A DNA stretch of 64,000 nt, taken from the NCBI GenBank assembly GCA_948567375.1, contig OX419759.1:42064593-42128592 (forward strand), in the 5' to 3' direction. The position numbers were made by a program, and so were the translations under genes. The DNA is from Lunularia cruciata. Lineage: Eukaryota; Streptophyta; Marchantiopsida; Lunulariales; Lunulariaceae. Shown in pieces: positions 1-10,689 of this stretch (the first letter of the stretch is position 1; each line of letters begins with the position of its first letter). The notes below the pieces were generated by a model, which was given only the letters and a program-made list of their open reading frames with translations, did no database searches and was not told the origin of the DNA.

Positions 1-538
1 TTGCTAGCCTTGTTACGTTGGTAGCTCTCACATGATTGGACAAATTCTCAAACATCTTGTGTCATGTTGGGCCACCACCGTTGATGTTGGATGGTACCCA
101 AGGCCTTGTCCACACCCATGTGACCAACAATGTATAAATCATGGGCTTCTTGAAGGCGCACAAGTTGAAGATCACCTTTGGCTAGAACATAGATCCGGTC
201 CGCATGGAATAGAAGGCCTTCCTTGAAGGAGAAGGTCTTGTACTCCTTGTCACCTATTGTTAGACGATCATGTACCATTTGAAAGAAGTGATCTTGTTGT
301 AGAGCTAACCGAAACTCGTTATGGATCTTGGGGTCAATTGACACTGTCGTAATTGCTACCGCAATGAGAGGAAGAGACTTCAAATCAGGTCGTTGTGATA
401 GAGCATCAAGGATGTCATGGAACCGACCTAGTTTGTACTCAAGTTTGATGTCGACAATTGGAGTTGCTCTTCCCATTGATGATGTCAACTCTTCATGTGC
501 TCCAGGTGTAAGGTCTGCAACAATGGCTTGTGATCAAT
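1..538 (-). pseudogene. E0 RNase H end and integrase N-terminus (broken)
   Basis: On the minus strand this continues the polyprotein of 539-1957. The RNase H tail (IDHKPLLQ) is read straight through the TGA at 539-541 and then hits a second stop and a frameshift. The frame 488-48 holds the end of RNase H (FHDILDALSQRPDL) and the integrase zinc-binding region (AHDLYIVGHMGVDKAL...WWPNM). It ends at a TGA where an Arg codon is usual. Just after it the second zinc cysteine pair reads SCESYQ, with Tyr where the family has Cys. The integrase core lies off the left edge. This is integrase and RNase H relic sequence with no coding capacity of its own. Confidence 0.8.
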
Positions 539-1957
539 TCACATGATCACTTGTTTCCCCAAGAGATAATGCCTCCACACCTTGGTGGCATATACCATTG
601 CAAGTTGTTCCCGATCTTGAGTAGAGTAATTTCTTTTAGCTGTATTTAGTCGATGAGACACAAAGGCAATGGGATGTAGTCCATTTGGGAATTCTTGTTG
701 CAACACAACTCCAATTGCAAAGTTAAAAGCATCAAAATCAACTACACAAGGTAGTTGAGGATCATATGGTTGAAGAATGGGTCTTGAAGACACCATATGT
801 TTCAACTTCTGGGATGCTTCTTCATGCTTGGTGTTCCATTGGAAGCTCAAGTTCTTTCCCAAGAGGTCAGTCAATGGTGTAGCCACATGAGCATAATAGT
901 GGATGAACCGCCAGTAAAAACTGGCCAATCCATTGAATGCCCGTACTTTTGTAGCATCCTTCGGGGTAGGCCAATCAGTAATGGCCTTGATCTTCTCTTC
1001 TTCCATCTTGATCCCCTCTGAGGAGATCTTATGACCCAAGAAGGTAACCTCCTTCTGCCAAAAGGCACACTTCAACTTCTTGTAGTAAAATTTCCATTGT
1101 CGTAGTTGTCGTAGGACTTCTCGCACATGATTCACATGTTCTGCCTCTATCTTGCTATAGATTAAGATATCATCCAAGAACACCTCCATTGACCGATCCA
1201 ATAGTCCATCCAACACCCAATGCATCTGATCCATGAAGACTATAGGAGCATTAGAAAGTCCGAAAGGTAAAACTCTCCACTCAAAATACCCATACCTTGT
1301 ATGAAAGGCAGTCTTTTGCACATCCTCTCTATCAGTTGGAATTTGCCAATAGTCGCTGCAAAGATCCAACTTGGAAAAGTAATGTGCTCCACTTAGTTGA
1401 TCAAGCAAGTCATTGATCCGAGGCAAGGGATATGCATTCATCACGGTTTGCTTATTGAGCCCACAATAATCAATACAGAAACAAAGTCCTCCATCCTTCT
1501 TTGGAACAATAAGTACCGGTGCTCCCCAAGGAGAGGAACTATGTCGTATGAAGTTCTTCTCCAACAATTCTGTAAGTGTTGTTCGCAACTCCTCCAACTC
1601 CTTTGGTGAGAGCCAATAGATCAGTCTACTCACTGGAGTACTCCCTGGCAATAACTCAATCTTGAAGGGCATACCTCGATAGGAGGGTAATCTCTTTGGC
1701 AGATCATCCTGAAACACGTCCGCAAACTCCTTAACGATCCGATCAACCATTACTTGATGACGCTCTTGGTCCTCCACAGATTGGTCTTGTGCAATCGGCT
1801 TGATCCACACCAAAAATACAAACTTATCTTCCTCTAAAGCTTGCTCTATGGCTGCTTTACTAACAAACTTCCCTTCAAGGGATTCATCTCTCTTCCCAGC
1901 ATGCTCCATGGTTGCCTTCTTGGCAAACTTCCCATCTTGGGACTCCAATTCCTTCAA
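539..1957 (-). pseudogene. E0 reverse transcriptase and RNase H
   Basis: This is a 472-residue open frame covering the gypsy reverse transcriptase and most of RNase H. Visible landmarks in order are the linker to RT (LPSYRGMPFKIELLPG), VLIVPKKDGG, the palm box VFLDDILIYSK with both Asp intact near residue 265, LGHKIS, the connection region (FNGLASFYWRFI) and the RNase H start (CVVDFDAFNFAIGVVLQQ). It would copy element RNA into DNA in virus-like particles. The frame is unusually well kept but closes at a TGA just before the RNase H DHK motif, and its upstream protease is split by E1. The Met used as start is inside the polyprotein, so it is not a true gene start. Confidence 0.88.
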
Positions 1958-2047
1958 GATTTTCTCTATGGCTACCTTCTTGATAAACTCCCCGTCCTGG
2001 GACTGACTATTCTTAGGTGTCTTACTCAGAGGTGCCAGACAACCTAA

Positions 2048-2231
2048 TCAAAAATTTCTTCCTTGGTGTTGTACTTGAATTTGGCGTCGGGTCCAATCAA
2101 ATTGAACCTTATGACGTTCAAGCCAAGGTAGACCTAGAATTATATCATAGTGTACAGGTGTCACTACAAACCTCATACACTCCAAATACTCTTTCCCAAT
2201 CTTGAAGGTAACAAGATACGGAATGCAAAAC
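2048..2231 (-). pseudogene. E0 retropepsin, C-terminal half
   Basis: On the minus strand this encodes the back half of an aspartic protease, with the family hallmark YDIILGLPWLERH followed by a hydrophobic/basic tail. The catalytic half lies at 9221-9426, on the other side of E1, and the two meet at the AAAC target duplication. It matured Gag-Pol in the intact element. Confidence 0.75.
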
Positions 2232-2909
2232 TGTAACACTCATTTGTGCATGTGTGTGGTATTGTGATTTTAGCTTGGTATTATAAGTACTTAAGAGATA
2301 TTATTTATATAGAGATAAAGGATGGTTCTATATTAGTCATGGTTAGCTAAAGTTAGTCATAGCTAAGATAGAGGGGACCTTACTTTAGAGGAAGTAGAAA
2401 AAATGAGCACCGCTTTTTTGGATTTTAGTGTGTTGACTTGATATAATTCCTAGGTGTTTGGCTTTGAGGAAAAAGTTGAGAACTCTTGGGCCCGCAAGCC
2501 TTTTTGTTTTGGATTCTTCTTAAGTCCAAGGATAGCCCATGTAAAGGAATCCTTGACTTAGTGGTTGGGTCAAGATAAGACCACATGCTTAGGGGAATAT
2601 GCCCATGTGAATGGATATTCCTTTCTACTTTTTGACTTTACTTGAATTTTAGTTTAGTAACTTGAGTTACTACGGTAATAAGTAACTTTGGTATGTAGCT
2701 ATTTCACAAGTATATAAACAAAGGGGTAAGGATGTACTCATCATCCTTTCATTTGCAATTATCTCTCTCTCATTGAGTTCTCTAGTGAGCAATGTCTTGA
2801 GTCTTGGAGGAGTATGATGGAGTTGGGGTTCCTTGCCTTCTTAGTCCATGGTGCGCTACCATAATAGCCATCAGAGGTTCATCCTGAGTGAGAGACAGGC
2901 CCGCTCACA
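2232..2909 (+). repeat. E1 5' LTR
   Basis: This 678-bp LTR begins TGTAACACTC and ends CTCACA. It is near-identical to the copies at 3116, 8529, 24457 and 31570. A TATA box (TATATAAA, 2711-2718) marks the probable promoter for E1 RNA, giving a U3 of roughly 500 bp and a short R-U5. Confidence 0.93.
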
Positions 2910-2913
2910 TTTT

Positions 2914-2930
2914 TGGTTCCGTTGCCGCGA
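2914..2930 (+). other. E1 primer-binding site, tRNA-Asp type (degenerate)
   Basis: TGGTTCCGTTGCCGCGA follows the LTR. It matches most positions of the sequence complementary to a plant tRNA-Asp 3' end, with the main difference being TT for CG at positions 4-5. E4 has the same TT change at 25153, so it is probably a family feature rather than decay. Confidence 0.65.
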
Positions 2931-4521
2931 CCTCTCTAGAAGGCAAGATAATGTTCCGCGTTCAATTCTACATAAGGTAGAAGGAGGCTATGAGAGCTCA
3001 CTTGGAGAGAACATAAGGAGAGGAGAGGGCTTAGCTTATGTAAAAGAACCAAGATCCATTTGTATACCCTATAGTTCATTATGATGTCTTTGAGATGATT
3101 TTGTACATCTTGTATTGTAACACCCATTTGTGCATGTGTGTGGTATTGTGATATTTAGCTTGGTATTACAAGTACTTAAGAGATATTATTTATATAGAGA
3201 TAAAGAATGGTTCTATATTAGTCATGGTTAGCTAAAGCTAGTCATAGCTAATATAGAGGGGAACTTACTTTAGAGGAAATAGAAAAGATGAGCACCACTA
3301 TTTTGGATTTTAGTGTGTTGACTTGGTATTATTCCTAGGTGTTTGGCTTTGAGGAAAGAGTTGAGAACTCCTAGGCCCGCAAGCCTTTTTGTTTTGGATT
3401 CTTCTTTAGTCCAAGGATAGCCCATATGAAGGAATCCTTGACTTAGTGGTTGGGTCAAGATAAGACCACATGCTTAGCGGAATATGCCCATGTGAATGGA
3501 TATTCCTTTCTACTTTTTGACTTTACTTGACTTTTAGTCTAGTAACTTGAGTTACTACGGTAATTAGTAACTTTGGTACGTTACTATTTCACAAGTGTAT
3601 AAACAAGGGGTGGGGAGGTACTCATCATCCTTTCATTTGCAACTATCTCTCTCTCATTGAGTTCTCTAGTGAGCAATGTCTTGAGTTTTGGAGTGTTAGC
3701 CTTGGAGGAGTATGATAGAGTTGGGGTTCCTTGCCTTCTTAGTCCATGGTGCGCTACCATAAAAGTCATCAGAGGTTCATCTTGAGTGAGAGACAGGCCG
3801 GCTCACAGTACACATGAGAGAAATTGGAGAGATTGTGTGAGGTGGATTGCAGATTTTGGGGATTAAGGTGATTTTGGGCAAAATCTCAAGTTTGAGATCT
3901 GGACTTGAAATTTCTAAATATGATAGCTTGGGTTATCTTTCAATTAGCGCACTTGAAATTATTTTGAGAGCTACTATGCGCACTGGGGTAGAATTTTTGA
4001 AAGTTGATAGAGTAAAGTGCTCCCGCAATTGCAAACTCTCTGGAAAATTGTACATAGTCTACCATTTCTTTAATTTTCAGTGAATTGTACTGAAATCTTA
4101 CAAGAAAGTTCAGTGCATCATATCCTACCTGATGCCAAAAGAATTCGAGAGAGATCTTTCTTGCACAGGGAGTTATGAGTTTCTTGAAGTGAGGGGGTGG
4201 TTTTTAGACCAAATCTGAAATATGGGTGCTGAATAGAAAGGTGTCTAGGCCAAATGGCTTTATGAAAAGATCTGAAATTTTGCAGGGAGGGACGCGCTAG
4301 AGTTGTGATTAAGTGTGAAAAATTTCAGAGGACTGTGACATACTGGTTGGGAGATTTGAGTGACATTGTAAGGAAGGGTCAATTCTGCAGAGTGGAGATC
4401 TCATGCATGAGGAGTTTGAGATCAACAAAAAGCATGTTTGAGTGTTTAGATTCATCTTGGGAACATGGAGGGTCATCAAGAGTGGAAATTGAGATAATCT
4501 AAGGTTTCCCAAGGGTTTGAG
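2931..4521 (+). other. E1 untranslated leader, split by a solo LTR
   Basis: Apart from the solo LTR at 3116-3807, this stretch is colinear with 25171-26006 of E4. Its first 180 bp can encode a short charged peptide (in E4: MFRVQFYIRQKEAMRADLER and onward, about 55 codons), which the solo LTR interrupts in E1. No known domain is seen in the rest. It is probably the packaging/leader region, with the small peptide unproven. Confidence 0.5.
3116..3807 (+). mobile_element. Solo LTR of the E1/E4 family nested in E1
   Basis: A 692-bp LTR (TGTAAC...CTCACA) lies alone in the E1 leader. The uninterrupted E4 sequence at 25341-25360 shows the empty site. In E1 the flanks read GTAT on the left and GTAC on the right around the LTR, so a 4-bp GTAC target was duplicated and one copy has since changed C to T. 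The most likely origin is insertion of a whole element followed by recombination between its LTRs. TATA box near 3598. Confidence 0.9.
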
Positions 4522-4938
4522 GTGATTGTAGGGGTGCATTTGAGGAAAAGAGAGTTTATAATAGAATTTGAAGAGAGTGTTGAGAGGATTCAAAAACCTA
4601 CACCACTTGGAGGAAAGAGTGAGTCTAAGTGCTTTCTATGTGGAGAGAAGGGACATAAGGAAAGTTCATGTCCATTGACCTTTGAGAGCAAGAGATTGAG
4701 GGAAAGGAGAGGCTTACTTGATTTGGGTTTGCATGTTGGACCTTCTTCACCAAGATTAGGAGGGAGAAGATCTAAGACCAAGGAGTTGTGTGAGGTTTGT
4801 GGAATGGAAGGACTTCCAAAAGGACATGAGTGTAGTGGAGTAAAAGCACTTTTGGAGACTTTGGTGAAGGATCTTGGAGAGAGCCTTAGTATAGCTACAG
4901 AAATACTACCACCTTCATCAGCTAGTTCTCAAGATTAG
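4522..4938 (+). CDS. E1 accessory zinc-knuckle ORF (upstream of gag)
   Basis: This 138-codon ORF sits about 230 bp before gag. It has an exact CCHC zinc knuckle (CFLCGEKGHKESSCP, spacing C-2-C-4-H-4-C), then a Ser/Arg-rich linker and a second Cys/His group (CEVCGMEGLPKGHEC), ending in a Ser-rich tail. The E4 copy (26007-26480) starts 42 codons upstream at MEGHQEWK. In E1 that start is cut off by a TAA, so this frame is probably N-terminally truncated. Both zinc groups are unchanged between copies, which suggests the protein mattered to the family. Function is unknown; RNA binding is a guess from the knuckle. It is not the gag knuckle, which lies separately near 6095. Confidence 0.6.
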   Translation: MIVGVHLRKREFIIEFEESVERIQKPTPLGGKSESKCFLCGEKGHKESSCPLTFESKRLRERRGLLDLGLHVGPSSPRLGGRRSKTKELCEVCGMEGLPKGHECSGVKALLETLVKDLGESLSIATEILPPSSASSQD

Positions 4939-5170
4939 TGATGGAGATAATCTTTCAACTTATGGATAAACTATCCATGAGAGTTAGATTAATATACACT
5001 TTAGGATTTGATGTTGCTATAGAAATCTTGGAGCAACCTGAACCTTTTGTGTTCCCTAGAGTGGATTATTCTCAAATGGTGTTAGTCATGTATATACTTT
5101 ATTAGTAATAGAGTGAGAGAAAAGAAAAGAGAAAAAAAATTGAGAGAAAGAAAGATAGTGAGAGGTTAAG
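4939..5170 (+). other. Spacer between E1 accessory ORF and gag
   Basis: About 230 bp with no convincing coding frame. It ends in a purine-rich run (AGAGAAAAGAAAAGAG type) just before the gag ATG at 5171. The same spacer occurs in E4 at 26481-26714. Confidence 0.5.
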
Positions 5171-6701
5171 ATGGGAAAACTTCCGGTTTTCTTTGGCAAG
5201 GATGGAGAAGGTGTGGAGGCCTTTGTGAGAGACTTCAAGAGAGCTTGCATAGGAAACAATAAGAGGAGGAAGAATGAGTGGGCCTCATTATTACCAGATT
5301 TCTTTGAGGATGCAGCACTTACATGGTATGAGTCAGAATACCAAAAGAGAGAGAGGAGAGATGGGGAAGAGGAGTCTTGGGAGACTTTGACTTTAGCACT
5401 CATTGAAAACTTTCTTCATGATGAGAGTTATGAGAGATTGATGAGTGAGGTTACATTTCTCAAGCAAGGAGAAGGAGAGAAAGTGAGAGTCTATGTGGAA
5501 AGAAGCTAGAGTCCAGATTTTGGAAAAGTTAGAGTCCAGATTTTGGAAAAGTTAGAGTCCAGATTTTGGAAAAGTTAGAGTCCAGATTTTGGAAAAGTTA
5601 GAGTCCAGATTTTGCATAGTGTTGAGGAAGGGTGGGGACAATGTGGAGACTACAATGATTGGCATAGGGGCCATGCTCACCAAGAATTTTGTAAGAGGGT
5701 TGAGACCACAAATTAGAAGCAAGGTGAGATATGAGAAACCTTCTTCCAAGGTTGAAGCTATCAAGATCACAATTCATATGGAGGAGAGTTTGGAAGGGGA
5801 GGAGAGTGATTTGGTGGTGAAGAAGGTTGTGCATCCTCCTCAAGGCTACAAGTATGGTGGAACTTCTGATACTTTGGTGACAAGGGTTGCACCACAAGTA
5901 GTAGTTACTCCAATTCTTGCAACTCTACCAAAGGATCCACTTCAAACCATCACAGAACAACTTGCGGATGTCAAGATCAATATGGTGCAACTATGGGAGA
6001 AGAGAGAGGTGGATCAGAATTTAGGGAGAGGGCCTAGGAGTTATGGAAACTATCCATATAGAGGAGTTCAACCAGCCAACAATTTCAATGATAGAAATTG
6101 TTTTGGTTGTGGAGGAAGAGGCCATATCCAAAGGAATTGCCCAAATTCCACTTACCATGGAGGAAGGGGTTATGAGGGAGCCAATAGAGGAAAAGAGGGT
6201 GGTAGTGAAACCCAAGTGGCTCCTAATCCAAAAAAAGGTAAGGGGATATCATCCATAGATGTGGTGGAGAGCAAGTATGAGAAGGGAGAGTGCTCAAACT
6301 CCAAGAGTCTGAATTTGGAGCTTTTGGCACAAGAGAAGAAGAGAGCTTGTTTTGCAGAGGATGTTCACTCTTCTCAAGGATTTACTCCAAGCAAGTATAA
6401 TCCTATGTCTACTAGGAGCACTCGCACCTCAACACCATCAACAACAAAGACTCCAAGGAAGAAGTTGGGGATGGAGGATTTCTTAATTTCAAAGCAACAG
6501 TGGAACTACAATGTGTTGGAGGATGTTGGTAGCCACAAGGCTAACAGCATAGTGGGCCAATTGATTGCTTTGAACCCTACCTTGAGAAAGGAGCTTAGAG
6601 GTGGTTTGAGTTCTACAAGGAGCAAGAAGAAGAAGAAGGCAAAAGCTCCAATATCAATGGGGGTGGTGGATGCCAAGCTAGGAGACTCTCAAAGCTTTTG
6701 A
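5171..6701 (+). pseudogene. E1 gag, broken by a 23-bp tandem expansion
   Basis: The start MGKLPVFFGKDGEGVEAFV is the capsid N-terminus, as in E4. The frame is lost at about 5508 in a 23-bp tandem repeat and resumes from 5589. Landmarks are the capsid region (ALTWYESEYQ), IGIGAMLTKNFV, and the nucleocapsid zinc knuckle CFGCGGRGHIQRNC (C-2-C-4-H-4-C) near 6095-6140. Downstream the frame runs on through a basic Ser/Thr-rich linker toward the protease, then stops where a deletion joins it to RNase H. Gag builds the virus-like particle and packages the element RNA. Unlike E4, which has an indel near 27,690, the post-knuckle frame is open here. Confidence 0.85.
5508..5616 (+). repeat. 23-bp tandem repeat inside E1 gag
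   Basis: Four full units and one partial unit of AGAGTCCAGATTTTGGAAAA followed by GTT start at 5508, 5531, 5554, 5577 and 5600. E4 has a single copy at this place (27058 region). Because 23 is not a multiple of three, the expansion breaks gag. Confidence 0.95.
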
Positions 6702-8304
6702 GCAGCTCAAGCAATCCCTTGTTGTAGCTCCAATTCTTGCTAAACCTGATTGGAGTAAGCCTTTCATCCTCTACACTAATGCTTCTAATGTAGCTATAGG
6801 ATGCACTCTTAGTCAATTAGACCAAGATGGGCATGATCATCCAATAGCTTATGCTAGTAGGCAGATGGTTTCAACAGAGAAGAACTACTCTGTCACGGAG
6901 AGAGAAGGGTTGGCAGTGATCTTTGGTCTCAAGAAGTTTAGACACTACTTGATTGGAGGGAAAGCCACCATTGTCACGGATCACAAGGCTTTGAAGTACA
7001 TCTTCAACAAGCCTAATGTTGAAGGAAGACTAGCAAGGTGGATGATACTCTTGTCTCAGTATGACTACACCATTGAGGATAGGCCAGGAAAGAAACATGC
7101 AAATGCTGATTTGTTATCTAGAGCCTATGATCATGATAGAGATGAGCCAATGGATGATTCCTTCCCGGATGAGGAGCTCATGACAATCTCAATCACTCAA
7201 GAGGTTCCAATGGAGTACAAAGAGATTGTGGATTTTGTGACAAGAGGTAACTATCCAGAAGGGATGCATGCTAGGGAGAGGAAGGCCCTTGCAGCAAGAT
7301 CTAGACCTTACACAATGGTGGAGGATATTCTTTTTCACCAAGGAGCATATGGTCTACTTCAAAGAGCAGTGGGTAAGGAAGAGTCTATCCTACTCATAAA
7401 GGAGTTTCATGAAGGTTTAGTATGTGGAGGACACTTTGCAGGAAAGGTGACTGCTTTCAAGATTCTAGATGCAGGTTACCATTGGAGAGGGATTTTCAAG
7501 GATTGTCTTGATTATTGCAAAACTTGTCATGTTTGTCAAGCTTTTGCTAGAAAGTCTACATCCACTCCACCACTTAGATCAATTCCATTGCTAAGACCTT
7601 TTGAGAAGTGGGGAATTGATTTTGTAGGTCTGCTCAATAGAACCCCAAGGAACAATCGGTACATTGTGGTAGTTACTGATAACCTTACCAAGTGGGTTGA
7701 GGCTAGACCATTGAGGGACAAGAATGAAGATGAAGTGGGTAGATTTCTTTATGAACGCATTATCACTAGGTTTGGATGCCCTTTGGAGTCGGTTTCTGAT
7801 AGAGGAGGAGAGTTTACAAGAAGCATTACTACAGCCATGCTATGACATTTCTCTATCACACATAGAGTAACTACATCCTATAAGCCAAATTCCAATGGCT
7901 TGGCAGAGAGAACCAATCAGACCTTGTGCATGATGTTGGCCAAAGATGCAGAAATGGAGGGGGATAAACATCATTGGGACAAGAGGATTCATGCAGTTTT
8001 GTGGGAGTATAGGACAACCATGAAGACTTCCACCGGATATTCTTCATTTCAATTGGTGTATGGTATTGAGTCTACCTTACCTATTCACTTTGATCTTCCT
8101 ACCTTCCAAAGCATTCATAGGAGATTAAAGAAAGCACAAGGAGGTGATGCAGAGAAGTCAAGGAAGGATCAACTCATGGAGTTGGAAGAGGCAAGAGGAG
8201 TTGCTATGGTTCGAGTGGAGCAAGCCCAAAGGAAAAAAAGGAGAGCTATGACAAGAGGCAAGGCAAGAAGAAGGTGGAGCCTTTCAAAGAAGGTGATTGG
8301 GTAA
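6687..8304 (+). pseudogene. E1 RNase H and integrase remnant after a PR-RT deletion
   Basis: The sequence jumps from the pre-protease linker (E4 position about 28122) to the RNase H start (E4 about 29726), so about 1.6 kb holding protease and reverse transcriptase is missing. RNase H follows with its first catalytic motif changed from TDAS to TNAS (Asp to Asn); DHKAL and DLLSRAYDHD remain. The integrase has an HHCC zinc region (HEGLVCGGHF...CKTCHVCQ) and the core acids in GIDFVG, SDRGGEF and NGLAERTNQ. A TGA at 7843-7845 stands where E4 has CGA (30884-30886), a direct C-to-T stop. The frame continues from 7900 to 8304. No reverse transcriptase means no self-mobility. Confidence 0.88.
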
Positions 8305-8528
8305 TGTTGTTTGATTCCATTTGATTCAAGAGAGTGAAAAAGAAGTTTTTGCCTAAGTACTTTGGACCTTTCATAGTGGAGAAGGTGTGGGGCAATTACA
8401 CCTAAGATCTCAAGGAGTTGGGAGGAAGACACTTTGATAGGATTAACCATGATAAGTTGAAGATGTACCATAGAAGGTAAAGAGACCTTCACTTTGAGGA
8501 CAAAGTGAAAACTTAGTCTAGGGGTAAA
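8305..8528 (+). other. E1 3' untranslated region and polypurine-like tract
   Basis: This is the end of integrase in shifted frames (FKMYHRR-like remnants) followed by CTAGGGGTAAA directly before the 3' LTR. That purine-rich stretch is the probable plus-strand primer; E4 has CGGGGGTAAA at the same place. Confidence 0.55.
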
Positions 8529-9220
8529 TGTAACACCCATTTGTGCATGTGTGTGGTATTGTGATATTTAGCTTGGTATTATAAGTACTTAAGAGATATT
8601 ATTTATATACAGATAAAGGATGGTTCTATATTAGTCATGGTTAGCTAAAGTTAGTCATAGCTAATATAGAGGGGACCTTACTTTAGAGGAAATAGAAAAG
8701 ATGAGCACTACTATTTTGGATTTTAGTGTGTTGACTTGGTATTATTCCTAGGTGTTTGGCTTTGAGGAAAGAGTTGAGAACTCTTGGGCCCGCAAGCCTT
8801 TTTGTTTTGGATTCTTCTTTAGTCTAAGGATAGCCCATGTGAAGGAATCCTTGACTTAGTGATTGGGTCAAGATAAGACCACATGCTTAGGGGAATATGC
8901 CCATGTGAATGGATATTCCTTTCTACTTTTTGACTTTACTTGACTTTTAGTCTAGTAACTTGAGTTACAACGGTAATTAGTAACTTTGGTACGTAACTAT
9001 TTCACAAGTATATAAACAAGGGGTGAGGAGGTACTCATCATCCTTTCATTTGCAACTATCTCTCTCTCATTGAGTTCTCTAGTGAGCAATGTCTTGAGTC
9101 TTGGAGTGTTAGCCTTGGAGGAGTATGATGGAGTTGGGGTTCCTTGCCTTCTTAGTCCATGGTGCGCTACCATAATAGTCATCAGAGGTTCATCCTGAGT
9201 GAGAGACAGGCCACCTCACA
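8529..9220 (+). repeat. E1 3' LTR
   Basis: This 692-bp partner of 2232-2909 begins TGTAACACCC and ends CTCACA, followed by the AAAC target duplication. Its TATA box is near 9010. Confidence 0.93.
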
Positions 9221-9426
9221 AAACCCTTTCTACCATCCGCAATCATCAAACTACTTCCAATCACTGGCTTGATAGGGATACCCAATTCCTTTGCTACTTG
9301 CATAGACATGCAGTTTTTTGAACTTCGCGAATCAACCAAAATCCTACAACCCTGATTAGATATCATTCCTTGCAAGTGAAGCAAACTTGCATAGGTCGAG
9401 CCTTCAATCCCATTGGAACTAATCAA
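9221..9426 (-). pseudogene. E0 retropepsin, N-terminal half
   Basis: The minus strand encodes the catalytic half of an aspartic protease: GCRILVDSRSSKNCMS and later SSLMIADGRK. The active-site triad reads D-S-R where D-S-G or D-T-G is required, so catalysis is lost even apart from the E1 insertion that separates it from 2048-2231. Confidence 0.78.
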
Positions 9427-9442
9427 GCTCCCAGTAGGCGGC

Positions 9443-9667
9443 TCAAATTCTCCTCCTAGGATTCCTTGTTTCCTTGATCATCCCGCTCCACAACCTCCAT
9501 TGGGCAACTTGTTGAGGTCGTCCATCCTTGAGTGGACATTCAGCAATGCGATGTCCCAACTGGTGACAACAAAAACAACCACCATTTTGTTGCAGTTTCT
9601 CCCTATCTATCGTGCCAAGTGGTCTTTGTTGAATTGCATCAATCTCCATTGGTGCTGGCTCCTCCAC
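9443..9667 (-). pseudogene. E0 gag nucleocapsid with intact zinc knuckle
   Basis: The minus-strand frame contains PAPMEIDAIQQ, a common phrase at the gag C-terminus of plant gypsy elements, then CFCCHQLGHRIAECP with perfect C-2-C-4-H-4-C spacing. It would bind element RNA. It is separated from the capsid part (12232-12854) by insertion X and from protease by a short linker. Confidence 0.82.
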
Positions 9668-10100
9668 TAGTGTGTAGTGTATTGGTAGGCTTTGTGGATG
9701 TCGAGGTCAAGACCAAGTTGTTGCCACCAAGGAATCAAAATGTACGGCCAACCGCTATCGTGGGGAACATTTGGTCTCGAGAGTGCGCCGAGCACATGGC
9801 TGCTTGTGCTTAGTTTTTCCTTACTGTCTTTCTTTTGTATTTTTCCCGTAGACTGACATTCCTTCCCTACTCCTGGATTGTCAGGAATTTGTCTCTATAT
9901 GAACTTGTTGTTCAGTTTCCCTGAGGTTGGCTCTCCCTGAAGGTTTTGTTTTATCCTTGACTTTTGCAAAACTAATCTTGTCATGCGAGTCTGGTGTTAT
10001 GGTTTCTACCTCTGCCTGGTCTCATATTCTATTTTCACGTCAGGTTCAAGCTATGGTTTGGGATCTAGCAGTTCATAGACCTAGGTCAGGTGGCCCTTTA

Positions 10101-10126
10101 ATAAAAAAAAAATAAAAAAATAAATG
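10101..10126 (+). repeat. A-rich tract within X (possible retroposon tail)
   Basis: The stretch AATAAAAAAAAAATAAAAAAA and neighbouring bases looks like the 3' tail of a LINE or SINE copied in the plus sense. No matching flanking duplication was found. Confidence 0.35.
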
Positions 10127-10689
10127 ACAACTGAGTGATCTAACCAAACATAAACCTAAGCACCAAGATCATTTAATTATGCTATTCACATGGACCGGAC
10201 TAAGAGCTCCTAGAATGGAGTTTTCCTCAACTCTAGTCACAATTCATAACATAAATTCGCTTCCAAGACTCATCATTCATAGGAATTTCAACAACAAAGT
10301 TCACAAGGTTGGATAAGTCAAATAGTTCTAGTCAAGTCAATGCCTGCCCTAAGGTTGCAACTACTCATCAACTCAGCCCGGCACTTCACATATACTCTGT
10401 CCGACAATAGACAAGGCAACTCACCCTCCAAACCTCTTCATTTTCCTATGCCTTGTTTTGCAGATCAGATTCACTCCATTCAGACAAGCAAACCAACTTC
10501 AAATCTTTTCTTGCCCTTGCTCCAGATGAGCTGATCCACTTCAAAATTCACCTCCTCTTCTTCCTGACTAGCGCCTATCATTGCCTGTTCAGTCACTCTT
10601 CACAACATTTTCCCAAAAATAAATATCTATCTTCTTCACTCATATCCTCACCTTCGGGAGATTATCCTTTGGCAAATTCTGCAGCAAAT

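Larger units (their letters stand above)
2232..9220 (+). mobile_element. E1: full-length but internally deleted LTR retrotransposon
   Basis: The 6,989-bp element runs from TGTAAC at 2232 to CTCACA at 9220, with LTRs at both ends, and is flanked by the 4-bp duplication AAAC (2228-2231 and 9221-9224) within the E0 protease. Order: LTR, tRNA-Asp-type primer site, leader (carrying a solo LTR), zinc-knuckle ORF, gag, RNase H/integrase remnant, purine-rich tract, LTR. Compared with its relative E4 it lacks protease and reverse transcriptase, and gag contains a 23-bp tandem expansion. By eye the two LTRs differ about once per 25-30 bp over their first 250 bp. Relationship to Athila/Tat is inferred from E4's polymerase and the primer site. 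Confidence 0.93.

Noticed and set aside
5508..5616. CRISPR-like array of 23-bp units
   Set aside because: The units are directly adjacent with no spacers, and the locus is a plant retroelement gag gene.
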